From Treponema sp. (GTDB lineage: Bacteria; Spirochaetota; Spirochaetia; Treponematales; Treponemataceae), in assembly GCA_017622055.1 (NCBI GenBank), contig JAGARY010000461.1, positions 1 through 6,188 on the forward strand: a stretch of DNA of 6,188 nt. The letters are read 5' to 3'. Numbering within the stretch: the stretch's first letter is position 1; each line of letters begins with the position of its first letter. The notes under the pieces were generated by a model. The model searched no databases. It had not been told where the DNA came from and saw nothing but the letters and a program-made list of their open reading frames with translations. Both the position numbers and the translations under genes were made by a program. This document shows positions 1 through 6,110 of this stretch, piece after piece.

Positions 1-1
1 A

Positions 2-178
2 CGAGAACAAGGAAAGGAAGAGGGATTGCAACAAGGAAGAGAACAGGGATTGGAACAGGGAATAAAGCAAGGTAAAATTGAAATTGTAAAAAAATCTTTG
101 GAAAAAAAACTTCCTATAGAGACTATTTCTGAAATTACAGGATTATCTATAAAAGAAATTCAAGAAATAAACAATTAA
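2..178 (+). CDS. Rpn/PD-(D/E)XK nuclease family transposase-like protein, C-terminal fragment
   Basis: The window opens inside this gene; the last 58 codons are visible and end at TAA 176-178. The reading frame gives a Gln/Gly/Glu-rich stretch with a repeated E-Q-G / Q-Q-G / K-Q-G pattern (about the first 25 residues). A short helical tail follows, with KSLEKKLPIETISEITGLS and then IKEIQEINN. This arrangement is what I know from the C-termini of Rpn-type (recombination-promoting nuclease, PDDEXK_2) proteins, where a degenerate G-rich repeat is followed by a helix-turn-helix-like 'I..I..ITGLS..EI' element. The nuclease core with its catalytic D/E-x-K residues lies outside the window, so activity cannot be judged. 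Such genes are often multicopy in host-associated anaerobes. It converges on the CYTH gene, with only 27 nt between the two stop codons. The family assignment rests on tail pattern alone. Confidence 0.72.
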   Translation, partial: REQGKEEGLQQGREQGLEQGIKQGKIEIVKKSLEKKLPIETISEITGLSIKEIQEINN

Positions 179-205
179 CTCTATAACTAAACATATCAGA
201 TATCT

Positions 206-844
206 TCACAGAAGCGACTTACCTGAATCTTGTACTTTTTTCACGGAACACCCTGCTAACATTTGACTGTAGTATTTTGGTTCAATTTGGGAGAGGGGGA
301 TTTCGCATTCTTGCAGAAGTTGCTCTTCTAGTTGTTTGATTTTGGCAATTTCTTCTGGATTCTGAGTTTCTTTTATTACTTCAATTTCTAAAAAGTCGCC
401 AAGGGGAGGCACTGTACATAATTCAACGTGCAATTCTTCGTTTTGGGTTTTATATGTCCAATGTTCAACAATTTTTTCTTTTGTGTAAGCAATTTTACCT
501 CCAATATCAAAAAGAAATTGTTCCATGGCGTTGGGATTTTCTATAAATGTTTCGTTTTCAACATTCACTTCAAATTGAACGCCGTCAGTACTAGTTTGCC
601 TTTCTTTTTTCTTGTAAGTAAAGTAATTTTCGCTTATAGAGTTTTTTTCAATTTGACTTCTAATTCTTACAGTAATGTGTTCTTCCGAAGTTTTTGATTC
701 TGTTTGCTCGACCAATTGTTTTGGAATGTGATAATAAGTGTCTTTTTTTTCTGTATGACCAAGATATTCTGCAATAGAATTCATTTTTTCAATTACAAAA
801 TTGCGATTATAAACATGGGCTTTTATTTCAATTTCAAAACTCAT
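206..844 (-). CDS. CYTH domain protein (class IV adenylate cyclase / triphosphate tunnel-type)
   Basis: The 212-residue protein carries the CYTH signature ExExK at its N-terminus (E4, E6, K8). Charged strands expected to line the triphosphate tunnel follow: ITVRIR (R60, R62), FTYKKKE (K78-K80), FEVNVE (E92), a Lys-rich strand at 122-124, ELHVEL (E139, E141) and GDFLEIE (residues 149-155, E153 and E155). Known members bind triphosphate substrates with divalent metal and act as adenylate cyclases (CyaB), thiamine triphosphatases or inorganic triphosphatases. The DTYYHIP segment (35-41) resembles the CyaB-type subgroup, but the substrate cannot be decided from sequence alone. No signal peptide is seen, so it is cytoplasmic. 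The ATG start has a good Shine-Dalgarno sequence seven bases upstream. It lies 44 nt downstream of the hydrolase-peptidase gene on the same strand, so co-transcription is likely. The length is near that of bacterial CYTH enzymes (about 180-200), with a slightly extended Lys/Ser-rich tail. Confidence 0.86.
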   Translation of the reverse strand: MSFEIEIKAHVYNRNFVIEKMNSIAEYLGHTEKKDTYYHIPKQLVEQTESKTSEEHITVRIRSQIEKNSISENYFTYKKKERQTSTDGVQFEVNVENETFIENPNAMEQFLFDIGGKIAYTKEKIVEHWTYKTQNEELHVELCTVPPLGDFLEIEVIKETQNPEEIAKIKQLEEQLLQECEIPLSQIEPKYYSQMLAGCSVKKVQDSGKSLL

Positions 845-851
845 TATTTTT

Positions 852-856
852 CTCCT
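852..856 (-). promoter_or_regulatory. Ribosome binding site of the CYTH gene
   Basis: The minus strand reads AGGAG, then seven bases, then ATG at 844-842. This supports the annotated start and shows that the CYTH gene is translated independently of the upstream fusion gene. Confidence 0.8.
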
Positions 857-862
857 GTGTAA

Positions 863-882
863 GACCGCCGGTTAGAGCGGTC
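863..882 (-). other. GC-rich hairpin in the spacer between the fusion gene and the CYTH gene
   Basis: GACCGC (863-868) pairs with GCGGTC (877-882) around an 8-nt loop, directly after the fusion-gene stop and just before the CYTH ribosome binding site. It is markedly GC-richer than its surroundings. No T-tract follows on the minus strand (the next bases are TTACAC), so it is not a standard intrinsic terminator. It may act as an mRNA stabiliser or processing site between two cistrons, or may be a relic. The plus strand of this stretch resembles a tRNA D-arm, as reported under findings. Confidence 0.55.
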
Positions 883-888
883 GGTATC

Positions 889-2688
889 CTATTTTCTATT
901 GATTTTATTGTACAAAATTACTTCTGGACGATATTCAAAATGCATATTATCCCAAATTATCCATTTTCCACCCCACAAAAATCCGTGAGATTCAAAAATT
1001 TCTATAACTTTTTGCGGAGGCATCCAGCGGCGATCTAGTGGAAGTAACATCCAATTTTCTTTATCTAAATCTCGACGCCAAGCCCAATAAAGATTTTTTG
1101 TTTTCCAACCTTTTGGCAAAATATCAAAAGCTAATCCTAAACTGTGAAAAGATCTATTTCCAGAATCGCTAATTGAACGCCAAGAATAGGAATCTGCACT
1201 ATCTAATTTTTCTATAAAAGTTTTTACTTCTTCATCAGTTTTGGCCGCTTCAAGAATATCTTTTTCGACTTTTTTTAGAACTTCGTGAATAAATTCGTGT
1301 GGATTTGACCTTTTGTTTAAAAACGAAAGTGATTTTATATGAGATTCCACTGCAATTCTAGATTTACAATCATAAATCACATCATATAAAAATGGAGGAG
1401 TTCCTTTTCCTTCCGTTCTATTTTTTGGATTTGAAAAATTTCTAATTCGCTCTACATCTTCTGTGGTAAAATCTTTTGGATCTGGAATTTCTTTTGGATA
1501 ATGATACAAAAACGGAGAATACAAATCTTTATTTTTAAGTTCTTCTTTTGGCAAGAATTTTCCATCGGCCCAATATAAAGTTGCCCTTCTATTTTCTGCT
1601 TTAATTTTAATTTTCCAATCTTTTTCTGCTTCATCAAATTGGCACTTAAATTTTACCCAAGGATAAGCATCTTTAAAAATCTGCAACAATTCAGGTTCAT
1701 CTAAAAGCTCAATTAAAAATTTACAAGATTCTTCATAAATTGATTCATATTCAAAATTGTGAACATAATGGGGACAATCTAATTTTCTTATTTGAACATT
1801 TTTCCGATTTTTGGCGTAATCATAGAAAAAATTGATCCATTGTTTTTTTTCATAACCAGTTCCAATTCCATTTGAAACAAACAAAATCATTGGAATTTCA
1901 GTTTTATCAATTTCTTCAACTTTTAATGCATTTTCTTTTACATTTTTGGCTTCTTCAACCATTGGATTTGTCATTGTTTTTTTATAAAACAATTTTTTGT
2001 ATAGATTCTTTTCTTGATCAGATATTGTTCCATTTGTTATTGCACTTGAAGAATTGCAAATGTTTGGAACAAGTCTTGTAAGTCCAATTTTGTTTGCAAA
2101 TTGAGCAAGTTTTAACACTAAAAAATTGATTTTCATATTTTCGTAAGTTTTTGGAATTGCACCGTCTAGACCAATAATTCCATCAACTTCATTTGGAAAA
2201 CTGTTTGCCCAAAACAACGCTTCTAACATAGACATTGAATGTGGAACTAAAATCATTTTTTTGTCTTTTTCAGGTTGATTTTCTTCCAAAATGCCAATTT
2301 TTTTTAAGGCAAGTCTTGTTTCTGCCAAAATTGTTTCTATATTTCTGTCTGAATTCCCATCTTGGCTAAAACCGTATCCAGATTTTTCTACAACCACAAT
2401 TTGAAAATCTTTTTTAAATAAAGAATAAAGAGATTTAAAATCTAAAACTGGAGAACAAGTTCCCGCTCCAGACATAAAAACTAAAACAAAATCACTTTCT
2501 TCATTGCCATCTACAAAAACATTAATTTTATGATTTCCAACTTCAACTAAAGTTCCATATTCATTTGCAACAGATTGTAATTCTATATTTTCATTTTTAC
2601 ACCTTATTTTGTGAAAAATGCCAGAAATTACAAAAAAAATTAAAACAATAACTATAGGGATTACACAAAGTATAAATTTCTTTTTCAC
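889..2688 (-). CDS. Alpha/beta hydrolase fused to an M15-family zinc peptidase, exported or membrane-anchored
   Basis: The 599-residue protein has three parts. Residues 1-25 are KKK followed by a long hydrophobic run, a signal peptide or membrane anchor with no clear cleavage site. Residues about 40-330 match an alpha/beta hydrolase: an oxyanion-side loop FMSGAGTCSP (71-80), VVVEKSGYGFS (98-108), a nucleophile elbow VPHSMSM with Ser151, and a late His in CPHYVHNFE (H307 or H310). Residues about 335-595 match an M15 D,D/L,D-peptidase: S-x-H-x-x-G-x-A-x-D at 513-522 (H515 and D522 as zinc ligands) and WDNMHFEYRPE at 579-589 (H583 as third ligand, D580 as possible base). M15 enzymes cut peptidoglycan peptides, so an envelope location fits. 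The substrate of the hydrolase half is unknown. Both domains keep key residues, the frame is open throughout, and the join near 330-345 shows no in-frame start. The start codon is GTG with no Shine-Dalgarno sequence. No in-frame Met follows until residue 72, which would lose the anchor. Confidence 0.85.
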   Translation of the reverse strand: MKKKFILCVIPIVIVLIFFVISGIFHKIRCKNENIELQSVANEYGTLVEVGNHKINVFVDGNEESDFVLVFMSGAGTCSPVLDFKSLYSLFKKDFQIVVVEKSGYGFSQDGNSDRNIETILAETRLALKKIGILEENQPEKDKKMILVPHSMSMLEALFWANSFPNEVDGIIGLDGAIPKTYENMKINFLVLKLAQFANKIGLTRLVPNICNSSSAITNGTISDQEKNLYKKLFYKKTMTNPMVEEAKNVKENALKVEEIDKTEIPMILFVSNGIGTGYEKKQWINFFYDYAKNRKNVQIRKLDCPHYVHNFEYESIYEESCKFLIELLDEPELLQIFKDAYPWVKFKCQFDEAEKDWKIKIKAENRRATLYWADGKFLPKEELKNKDLYSPFLYHYPKEIPDPKDFTTEDVERIRNFSNPKNRTEGKGTPPFLYDVIYDCKSRIAVESHIKSLSFLNKRSNPHEFIHEVLKKVEKDILEAAKTDEEVKTFIEKLDSADSYSWRSISDSGNRSFHSLGLAFDILPKGWKTKNLYWAWRRDLDKENWMLLPLDRRWMPPQKVIEIFESHGFLWGGKWIIWDNMHFEYRPEVILYNKINRK

Positions 2689-2694
2689 AAAAAA

Positions 2695-2702
2695 ATTATA
2701 TA
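2695..2702 (-). promoter_or_regulatory. Probable -10 box of the fusion gene, implying a leaderless transcript
   Basis: The minus strand reads TATATAAT, containing a perfect TATAAT at 2700-2695. Six T residues follow, and then the G of the GTG start at 2688. The expected transcription start, seven bases past the last base of the -10 box, falls on that G, which is also the first purine after the box. No clear -35 hexamer is seen around 2718-2723. The region is extremely AT-rich, so a chance match is possible. Confidence 0.4.
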
Positions 2703-2727
2703 AAAAAAATAATTTTTCTTCTACTTT

Positions 2728-2758
2728 TTGATTTTTTCAGTATAACTATTTTTATATT
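2728..2758 (+). promoter_or_regulatory. Possible sigma-70 promoter of the hemerythrin gene
   Basis: A TTGATT hexamer at 2728-2733 could serve as -35, and TATATT at 2753-2758 as -10, with a 19-nt spacer, longer than ideal. It lies just upstream of the ribosome binding site in the only space available for a promoter. The AT content weakens the call. Confidence 0.33.
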
Positions 2759-2768
2759 TTTTTTATTT

Positions 2769-2773
2769 GGAGG
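2769..2773 (+). promoter_or_regulatory. Ribosome binding site of the hemerythrin gene
   Basis: GGAGG lies eight bases before ATG 2782. It decides the start: an in-frame TTG at 2767 overlaps this element and so cannot be the initiator it serves. Confidence 0.88.
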
Positions 2774-2781
2774 TTAAAAAA

Positions 2782-3189
2782 ATGACTCGTATTGAATGGA
2801 ATGATGAATATCTTTTAGGAATTTTGGAAATAGATAATCAACACAAAAAATTGTTATCTCTAGCTAATGAATTATATGATATTGCTTCTGGCGATGGAGA
2901 AAAATACAAACTTCAAATGTCTATAGTTTTAAAAAAATTGACAGACTATACTGTATACCATTTTTCTAGCGAAGAAGCATTTATGCAAAAACATGGATAT
3001 TCTGGAACTTCTGCCCACAAAATGGCTCATGACGGTTTTATTTCTGAAGTAAATAATCAAATTAAATTGCTTTCTGCAGAAAATAAAGATGCCGGAGTAA
3101 AATTTTATAATTTTGTTGCCAATTGGGTTTTAACACACATTGCAAAAGCAGATAAAATCTGGGCAAATTACGTAAAATCAAAAGAATAA
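2782..3189 (+). CDS. Bacteriohemerythrin (single-domain oxygen-binding di-iron protein)
   Basis: The 135-residue protein is a stand-alone hemerythrin, a four-helix bundle that binds O2 reversibly at a di-iron centre. All seven canonical ligands are visible: H21 in DNQHKKL, H60 and E64 in HFSSE, H79 and H83 in HKMAH, and H119 and D124 in HIAKAD. The N-terminal IEWNDEYLLGILEID is typical of bacterial members. There is no signal peptide, membrane segment or fused signalling domain, so it is a soluble cytoplasmic protein. Likely roles, from knowledge of the family, are O2 scavenging, delivery or sensing, which would suit a microaerophile or an anaerobe exposed to oxygen. It is monocistronic: divergent from the fusion gene (93 nt between starts) and convergent with the glycoside hydrolase gene. 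The length is normal for the family, and the start is fixed by GGAGG at 2769-2773. Confidence 0.95.
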   Translation: MTRIEWNDEYLLGILEIDNQHKKLLSLANELYDIASGDGEKYKLQMSIVLKKLTDYTVYHFSSEEAFMQKHGYSGTSAHKMAHDGFISEVNNQIKLLSAENKDAGVKFYNFVANWVLTHIAKADKIWANYVKSKE

Positions 3190-3218
3190 GATTATTTTGA
3201 AAAAGGTATGACTAAAAG

Positions 3219-3241
3219 ATTCCTCCACCAAGAGGAGGAAT
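3219..3241. repeat. Small perfect hairpin downstream of the hemerythrin gene
   Basis: ATTCCTCC (3219-3226) and GGAGGAAT (3234-3241) form a perfect 8-bp stem with a 7-nt loop, 30 nt after the hemerythrin stop. The following bases are GACATAAAAAA rather than a T-run, so it is not a classical intrinsic terminator on the plus strand. It may still mark the 3' end of the transcript. The GGAGGAATGACA edge looks like a dispersed-repeat boundary, but multicopy status cannot be tested here. Confidence 0.6.
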
Positions 3242-3278
3242 GACATAAAAAATACTTATTTGAATTATAAATTTATTT

Positions 3279-3375
3279 GTTATTGCGAGAGTCCATTTTT
3301 GGACGACGTGGCAATCTAGTTAATTAGTGTTCATTTATACACTAGACTGCCACGACCTAAAGGTCTCGCAGTGAC
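3279..3375. repeat. Large imperfect inverted repeat with nested hairpins (REP/MITE-like intergenic element)
   Basis: The outer stem pairs GTTATTGCGAGA (3279-3290) with TCTCGCAGTGAC (3364-3375), 12 pairs including two G-T. The inner stem pairs CGTGGCAATCTAGT (3307-3320) with ACTAGACTGCCACG (3341-3354), 14 positions with one mismatch. Each arm carries its own small hairpin between the two stems: GTCCA-TTTT-TGGAC (3291-3304) and GACCT-AA-AGGTC (3354-3365). A 20-nt loop (3321-3340) can partly fold through TAGTGT/ACACTA (3325-3330 with 3339-3344). The resulting fold is a branched cruciform between two convergent genes. Similar TTGCGAG...GTGGCAATC palindromes are, to my knowledge, dispersed intergenic repeats in various bacteria. 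A role as a bidirectional transcription barrier is inference. Confidence 0.82.
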
Positions 3376-3415
3376 GGTGATATTGTGTCAGACTTAATCC
3401 GTGAATCTTTTTCTT

Positions 3416-6058
3416 CTATTGTAATGAAAGTTTATACCACAAAGTTCCGCTGTCTTGTTTGAATGTAAAAACAGTTCCTAGTTGTGGTTTATCTTTTAAT
3501 TGACCTTTGTTATCAAATTGATACAACTTCCATCGGCTACCAGATTTCATTCCCAAAATTCCATCCCCACTTAAAGTAAATACTTCGCCTTTTGAATTCA
3601 TATTTGTAGAAAGTGGAATAGAATCTCTTGTTTTGAGCATTTTTGTATGGTTTTGTTTTGCCCCATAAGCATGCAAACTTTCGTTTTTGTTTCCACACCA
3701 ACTAGAAGAAAAAATTAACCAATCTGATTTTTCTTTTACAGCAGCAAAAGTAATAAAATCTTTATTTTGAATTATTGGAAGCAACATATCTTTTTTGAGC
3801 CATTCAATTGGATATGTTGGCAAAACAGCATCTTTATTCAAAACAGAAATTGCAACAAATGGATTTTGAACAATAAATACACCATAGTTTGCATTCCAGA
3901 ACAATTCTTTTGTATCAGAGAAAACGCCATCTTTTTTATCAGTGATTTTTTGCTTTATAAAATCAATTTCTGCTTTTGAAGAATCATAAGAAACAGCATT
4001 TTCTGGCATAGAATTTGCATTTTCGCTATAAACAATTCCAAATTTGTGTTTAAAACCAATTACAGGTTCAATTCCCATATAACTTAAACTTGAAACAGCC
4101 CAAGCGTTGCTTCTATACAAATTTTCAAGTTCTTTTGATTTACTTAATTCAACATAAACTGAAGTTTTACCAGGTTCTACTAAGAAATTCTTAAAGATTC
4201 TTGCTGCAATTGGAGCTGCCGCTGCTTTTACAGGATTATTTGTTTGGTCAAAATATCCATTAACTCTGCTATAAGCAAAAGTTGGAATTTCTGAACAGAA
4301 TGTATAAATACAGTCCCAATCTTGGAAACTTGCATAACTAGCAAGCATTGGATACATTTGAGAACTAAATTGATTTGGGTATGGATGATCATATTCAGAA
4401 ACACTAAATGGTTTTCCATAAACTCTTTGCAATGCTAAATTTGTTAAAGTTCCACCAGTTACATCTTTTGTTAAATCAGCATTATTTACATAATAATCAG
4501 AATTGTTCCAACTTTCATTTGGAAAAACAGGATGATTCCAATATGCATGAGAGTCTATAATATCAAACATATTCATCAAACTAACTGTACTACAAGTTAC
4601 CGCCGTTCCCATGATTAATGATTTTGAACCTAAATCTTCTCTGATATAACTAAGCATATCAGACCAGTAATTTTCTTCTACACTGTATAAAAAGTTTAAA
4701 ACCAAATTTCTAAAACCATTTGGAAGAGAATCATATTCTGAACGACGTGGAAGTTTTATATTTTTTGCCGAAATTTTTGATTTTTCAACAACTTCTTTAC
4801 TTCCGCCTTCATACATAGCAATTTCTTTTAAAAATACATCTGTATTTTCCAAAAATCCCATATTGCTAAAATTCAATCTAATATTTGAATCTGTTAATCC
4901 ACATACAGCAGGAAGTTCAAAAGTTTGCCATTCTGGTGTAAGTTTTATTCGTTTTGTCCAACCAGCATTCATCCAAGGATCGTGAGCTTGTTGAAAAGAA
5001 ACATCTATTTCTGCCGGTTTTGTAGCACGAGCAGTAAATTTTACAGTATAAAGATTCCCTTCTTGTAAACTGAGTTTAGAAGTATTGTATTGAATGTGCC
5101 AACTTTCCATTCCCTTTTTCTTAATTTCAATTTTATAACTTCCCTGAGTTCCTAAAACTTTAGCTTCTGCTCCACCATATTTTTCAAAATTCCATCTTGA
5201 ATTATTGTTTACAAGTTCTGTAGAAATAGGAACTTCTTGATTATAAATTTTTGCAAGAGATTCAAAAGAATGATTATTTTTCTTGAGCCAAACATTCCAT
5301 TTTTCTTCAAGCTCGCCCCATAATTCATCATCGTATTCTTCAAGCCATCCATCTAAATAACTATGAATTACGCCATTTTCGTTATTGATTTCTACAATTG
5401 CTACAGCAGGATCTTCTAAATATGTTAAACCTGTGTATGGATTTTTATGAGTTAAAAGTTCTTTTGCAAATTCTTTTTGAAGATTTCTTGCAGTTTCATT
5501 CCAAAATCCATAGCAATGTCTGTTTTTCCAATCTTTTACTTTATCAATGTTTTTTGGAAGTCCATCGGCAGAAGAATAAGTTCTACCTGTTAAAAGATTT
5601 ATATTTGTGTAAATTCCGCACTTTTTTAGTTCATTTACAAAATAATCAAAACGATCTAATCCTTCTTTTGAAATTACCCACTTATTTGTGTTTTGATCTA
5701 ATTTCATTAAAGCATTTGCCCAAGAAGAATCTACGTGATGGAATCTAACACAGTTATATCCTTGTGATGCTAAAAATTCTGCATATTTGATTGCTTCTGT
5801 TTTTAATGGAAGATTTGTTAAATTTGTTCCAAAAATGCGAATTCTTTTTCCGTTTGCTTCAAGATGACCATCTGAAGAAACTTTTACTCTAAACTGTCTT
5901 CCTGCAATTGGAACATTTGTATAAAAAGCACTAATTTCTGAGTTTTTGTCTATGTCGTAAATATTGAATTTAAAGGCATTTTCTACAGGTTCAAAATTTT
6001 GCCCAAAAACGACAGTTCCAAAAAGAACACAGATTGCAAAATAAATAATTTTTTTCAT
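3416..6058 (-). CDS. Secreted multidomain glycoside hydrolase, clan GH-A-like, with internal carbohydrate-binding module
   Basis: The 880-residue protein begins with a signal peptide (MKKIIYFAICVLFGTVVFG, probable cleavage near G19/Q20), so it is exported. Residues about 55-280 start a cellulase-like (beta/alpha)8 barrel: GKRIRIFGTNLTNL (70-83), GYNCVRFHHVD (100-110), and VEINNENG (222-229) with E227 as probable acid/base in the Asn-Glu motif of clan GH-A. Residues about 285-417 resemble a CBM4/9-type beta-sandwich (WHIQYNTS at 320-327, YTVKFTARA at 337-345, LTPEWQTFELP at 373-383). The barrel then seems to resume: DSHAYWNHP (502-510), and FSVSEYDHPYPN (551-562) with E555 as probable nucleophile. 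The C-terminal 640-880 looks like beta-sandwich, with SDTKELFWNANYGVFIV at 714-730. Related secreted proteins are usually annotated as cellulase-family or beta-galactosidase-like. The substrate, probably a plant or host beta-glycan, and the exact GH family cannot be fixed here. It is monocistronic within the window. Confidence 0.86.
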   Translation of the reverse strand: MKKIIYFAICVLFGTVVFGQNFEPVENAFKFNIYDIDKNSEISAFYTNVPIAGRQFRVKVSSDGHLEANGKRIRIFGTNLTNLPLKTEAIKYAEFLASQGYNCVRFHHVDSSWANALMKLDQNTNKWVISKEGLDRFDYFVNELKKCGIYTNINLLTGRTYSSADGLPKNIDKVKDWKNRHCYGFWNETARNLQKEFAKELLTHKNPYTGLTYLEDPAVAIVEINNENGVIHSYLDGWLEEYDDELWGELEEKWNVWLKKNNHSFESLAKIYNQEVPISTELVNNNSRWNFEKYGGAEAKVLGTQGSYKIEIKKKGMESWHIQYNTSKLSLQEGNLYTVKFTARATKPAEIDVSFQQAHDPWMNAGWTKRIKLTPEWQTFELPAVCGLTDSNIRLNFSNMGFLENTDVFLKEIAMYEGGSKEVVEKSKISAKNIKLPRRSEYDSLPNGFRNLVLNFLYSVEENYWSDMLSYIREDLGSKSLIMGTAVTCSTVSLMNMFDIIDSHAYWNHPVFPNESWNNSDYYVNNADLTKDVTGGTLTNLALQRVYGKPFSVSEYDHPYPNQFSSQMYPMLASYASFQDWDCIYTFCSEIPTFAYSRVNGYFDQTNNPVKAAAAPIAARIFKNFLVEPGKTSVYVELSKSKELENLYRSNAWAVSSLSYMGIEPVIGFKHKFGIVYSENANSMPENAVSYDSSKAEIDFIKQKITDKKDGVFSDTKELFWNANYGVFIVQNPFVAISVLNKDAVLPTYPIEWLKKDMLLPIIQNKDFITFAAVKEKSDWLIFSSSWCGNKNESLHAYGAKQNHTKMLKTRDSIPLSTNMNSKGEVFTLSGDGILGMKSGSRWKLYQFDNKGQLKDKPQLGTVFTFKQDSGTLWYKLSLQ

Positions 6059-6063
6059 AAAAA

Positions 6064-6067
6064 CCTC
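6064..6067 (-). promoter_or_regulatory. Ribosome binding site of the glycoside hydrolase gene
   Basis: The minus strand reads TGAGG, then five bases, then ATG at 6058-6056. It supports this start, which also yields a proper signal peptide. Confidence 0.7.
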
Positions 6068-6083
6068 ATTATATTCTTTTAAT

Positions 6084-6110
6084 TCTATAGGTGGAGCAAA
6101 AAATTTACAA
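6084..6110 (-). promoter_or_regulatory. Weak candidate promoter of the glycoside hydrolase gene
   Basis: On the minus strand TTGTAA (6110-6105) could be a -35 and TATAGA (6089-6084) a -10, but the 15-nt spacer is short. A perfect TATAAT at 6073-6068 abuts the ribosome binding site and would leave almost no leader, so it is less likely. The call is tentative. Confidence 0.28.

Noticed and set aside
193..205. Short palindrome ATATCAGATAT/AGATATCT between the Rpn and CYTH genes as a terminator
   Set aside because: The stem is weak and all A/T-rich, with no T-run on either strand.
428..697. Plus-strand open frame of 89 codons opposite the CYTH gene
   Set aside because: It is a Phe-rich antisense frame of a conserved domain with no support of its own.
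861..935. A complete tRNA gene starting near 861
   Set aside because: Only a D-arm-like motif is present. No anticodon stem, T-arm or acceptor stem can be formed, and the downstream part is the coding end of the fusion gene.
2728..2740. FNR/CRP-type operator upstream of the hemerythrin gene (TTGAT half-site)
   Set aside because: The second half-site (ATCAA) is missing; TTGAT alone is expected by chance in this AT-rich stretch.
2767..2781. Extension of the hemerythrin frame upstream to an in-frame TTG at 2767
   Set aside because: The TTG overlaps the GGAGG ribosome binding site that serves ATG 2782, and the extra five residues have no counterpart in the family.
3208..3243. Eleven-residue frame starting at ATG 3208 across the small hairpin
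   Set aside because: It is very short, lacks a ribosome binding site, and its sequence is dictated by the hairpin.
3279..3375. CRISPR-like repeat pair
   Set aside because: The two similar units are inverted, not direct, and there is only one pair with a 20-nt centre.
5398..5748. Plus-strand open frame of 116 codons inside the glycoside hydrolase gene
   Set aside because: Its translation is Leu/Phe/Cys-rich low-complexity antisense of a well-supported gene, and it resembles no family I recognise.
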